Part shown: positions 62,323-64,000 of the stretch, piece by piece
Layout of the letters: the number at the start of each line of letters is the position of its first letter
Position numbering within the stretch: position 1 is the stretch's first letter
Source of the DNA: Archilochus colubris
Lineage: Eukaryota > Chordata > Aves > Apodiformes > Trochilidae
Length of the DNA: 64,000 nucleotides
NCBI GenBank assembly: GCA_023079485.1
Contig: CM041085.1
Span: 35,325,121 to 35,389,120, forward strand
Direction: 5' to 3'
Made by a program: the position numbers and the translations under genes
The notes under the pieces: generated by a model
Seen by the model: only the letters and a program-made list of their open reading frames with translations
Told to the model about the DNA's origin: nothing
The model's database searches: none

Positions 62323-64000
62323 AGACAGACAATAAAATCTGATGAAAAGGCAGCAACCACCAGCAAGCTTCAGTATCAACCACCCACCTACAGGCACCAG
62401 TTCAGTAAGTCAGTACAGTCAGGCACACGGTGTCAACTGGCTTGGAATAGCTTGCTGATGTTACAATCACTGGTAGATAATAGCACACTAAGACAAAGCC
62501 AGTATCTCTGCTCCAGGTCAACAATAGTAAATGGCAATAAGTGTTCCCCTAAGAGCTCATGAAACTTATTTTTTCTGTAGGTCAGAGGATAAGTACACAC
62601 TTTCTCACCTCCCCGCATTTATTAGCACAGTCAGTCATATTCGCATATGGGTGGCTGAACAGTGCACTACAGAAAGATTATTTTCACATGTTCTTTGTAA
62701 CAAATACATTACAATATTTTTTCCAAATATTATGCTTTGACTAATAATTTCATTAACATAACAAATTCACTGTTTACCATAGCATTCTTGAAGACTTAAC
62801 AGAAAAGGTGAAAAAGACCTCTGATATGCCTTGGCCATACCTTTCAGGAGAGATATTTTTATTCTCTAGCCTTTTAAATATTTGTTGAGTTTCATATATG
62901 CAAGCCCATGAATTCTCTTCTGGCTGCATTCTTAGCTATGCCATTAATTTTCAATCCTGAAATTTTGATATATTGTTGTATAGTCATGAGCTCACTCTCT
63001 TCTTATTCCTACCATGCTCTGCTTTGTGCTGATGTGCAACACCTATTTCTCTGGAACACAGGGATTCTTTACTACACTCCTCATGCATGTAAATAAATAC
63101 CCATGTAGCAATTTATCATTTATATATGCATTAGATGACCAAGAAATAGAGGACATCGAATACATCCTATATATTAAATAATTTAAGTACCTCTTAAACA
63201 CTTCCCAAAACCAAACCTAAAGTACTGTAAATTAGAAAATATGAGACATACATTAGTTGTATAATTCAACTTAAATTGTCGATTGTGTAAGAAAAAAAAT
63301 AGCAAATGAAAAACGTGTATTTTCACACTGTTATCTGATATATCAGAGAAACATTCATTAGTAATTTGTGAGGTAAAACTGTTATTAATACAGTCATGGA
63401 ATTCCATTTTCATCTATCACTATGAAGACACTTCACTAAATATTTTGCAGTGCCACCATTAGAGATGAAGGACACACTTCCCTTGGAATTGTGCTTGTTT
63501 GGCAAACAATTGTACACAATTGTTCAAACATTGCAATTTCCCACTCGAAACTTTTTTTCCTAAGTCTGGATAGGCTTTATCTCTCTTTGATGAAATATTT
63601 CTATTCATTATTCCTTTTCTGTGTGAATATTTCATACACATACATGGAAATAAAAAAGGCCAGTGCATTTATAATTTAACACATCAAATAGGGCTACCTT
63701 ATTTTAAAGGCTTATATAGGCCTCACAACAGCACTACCATGACATGTATTCTACCTGGTAGCATCCTTGGGAAGGCGTTAAGTTCTCTGCAGTAAATATT
63801 CCCAATGGGAAATGAATAATTCAGGTAACGTAAAATGGTGATTTCAGATTTGGGAATTATAAAAATATTCCTTGGGACATCTACTCAGCTGTCACCTTCC
63901 TAAGTGACCTTGGGCAAGCCAAAGACTTTATGCTTAAGTTCCCCATGCGTAAAGTAGGAATATTAATAGTTCCCTTTTTGAGATCAGTAACAGACCCCAT
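62323..64000. other. Gene-free AT-rich stretch to window end
   Basis: No gene or mobile element was recognised. A near-palindrome of two 9-bp arms lies at 63505-63524. Short open frames on both strands are featureless. Confidence 0.65.
63505..63524. repeat. Short inverted repeat with SOX-like half sites
   Basis: AACAATTGT (63505-63513) and its reverse complement ACAATTGTT (63516-63524) are separated by AC. AACAAT/ATTGTT is the core recognised by SOX-family HMG-box factors, which can bind paired inverted sites. Such a match is expected fairly often by chance in AT-rich DNA, so a regulatory role is only a possibility. Confidence 0.35.

Noticed and set aside
1..64000. CRISPR arrays, operons, prokaryotic promoters or ribosome binding sites
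   Set aside because: CR1 elements, ERV LTRs and AT-rich gene-poor structure show vertebrate nuclear DNA; no regularly spaced direct repeats of CRISPR type occur.

Overview
The window looks like nuclear DNA from a bird, most probably a passerine. The main evidence is at least eight fragments of CR1 LINE retrotransposons, several ending in the diagnostic 3' ATTCTATG/ATTCTGTG-type repeats. There is also one long terminal repeat (LTR) whose U3-R-U5 layout resembles an endogenous retrovirus (ERV) LTR I recall as common in passerines. The DNA is AT-rich. I found no convincing host exon, tRNA, rRNA or CRISPR array, and no intact open reading frame of a known host protein. The longest open frames are fragments of CR1 reverse transcriptase (or their antisense shadow) and artefacts of a pentanucleotide repeat. 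The best reading is a gene desert or the inside of a very long intron.

Layout, left to right. 1-4517 is unassigned AT-rich sequence with a 160-bp inverted-repeat structure near 3 kb. 4524-5155 is a 632-bp palindromic ERV remnant: a U3 arm, an inverted leader with a primer-binding-site-like segment, and a full inverted LTR, all flanked by a 6-bp target duplication. A degenerate ~45-bp tandem repeat lies at 9730-9915. A CR1 3' end lies at 16450-16616 and a solo ERV LTR at about 23678-24219. A cluster of three CR1 pieces (a 3' end, a late-ORF2 piece and an endonuclease piece) occupies about 31.54-32.71 kb. Two CR1 tails converge at 35758-36562. An LTR-like unit lies near 43.3-43.8 kb. The largest CR1 copy, carrying a decayed reverse transcriptase with a YADD motif, lies at 46251-47697 on the minus strand. 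A ~220-bp (TTCCC)n microsatellite lies at 49279-49498. A GC-rich insert of ~244 bp flanked by a 7-bp direct repeat lies at 59333-59576. A last CR1 tail lies at 62156-62322.

No genes here work together as a pathway. The biology is transposon insertion, decay and rearrangement. The strongest unusual observation is the palindromic ERV: both outer ends are U3 termini and the whole structure sits between matching 6-bp direct repeats, so it probably integrated as one unit. Some AT-rich, repeat-free stretches (about 26.7-27.5, 52.8-53.3 and 60.4-60.8 kb) may be conserved noncoding elements, but that cannot be decided from one sequence. I do not see a new multigene system in this window.
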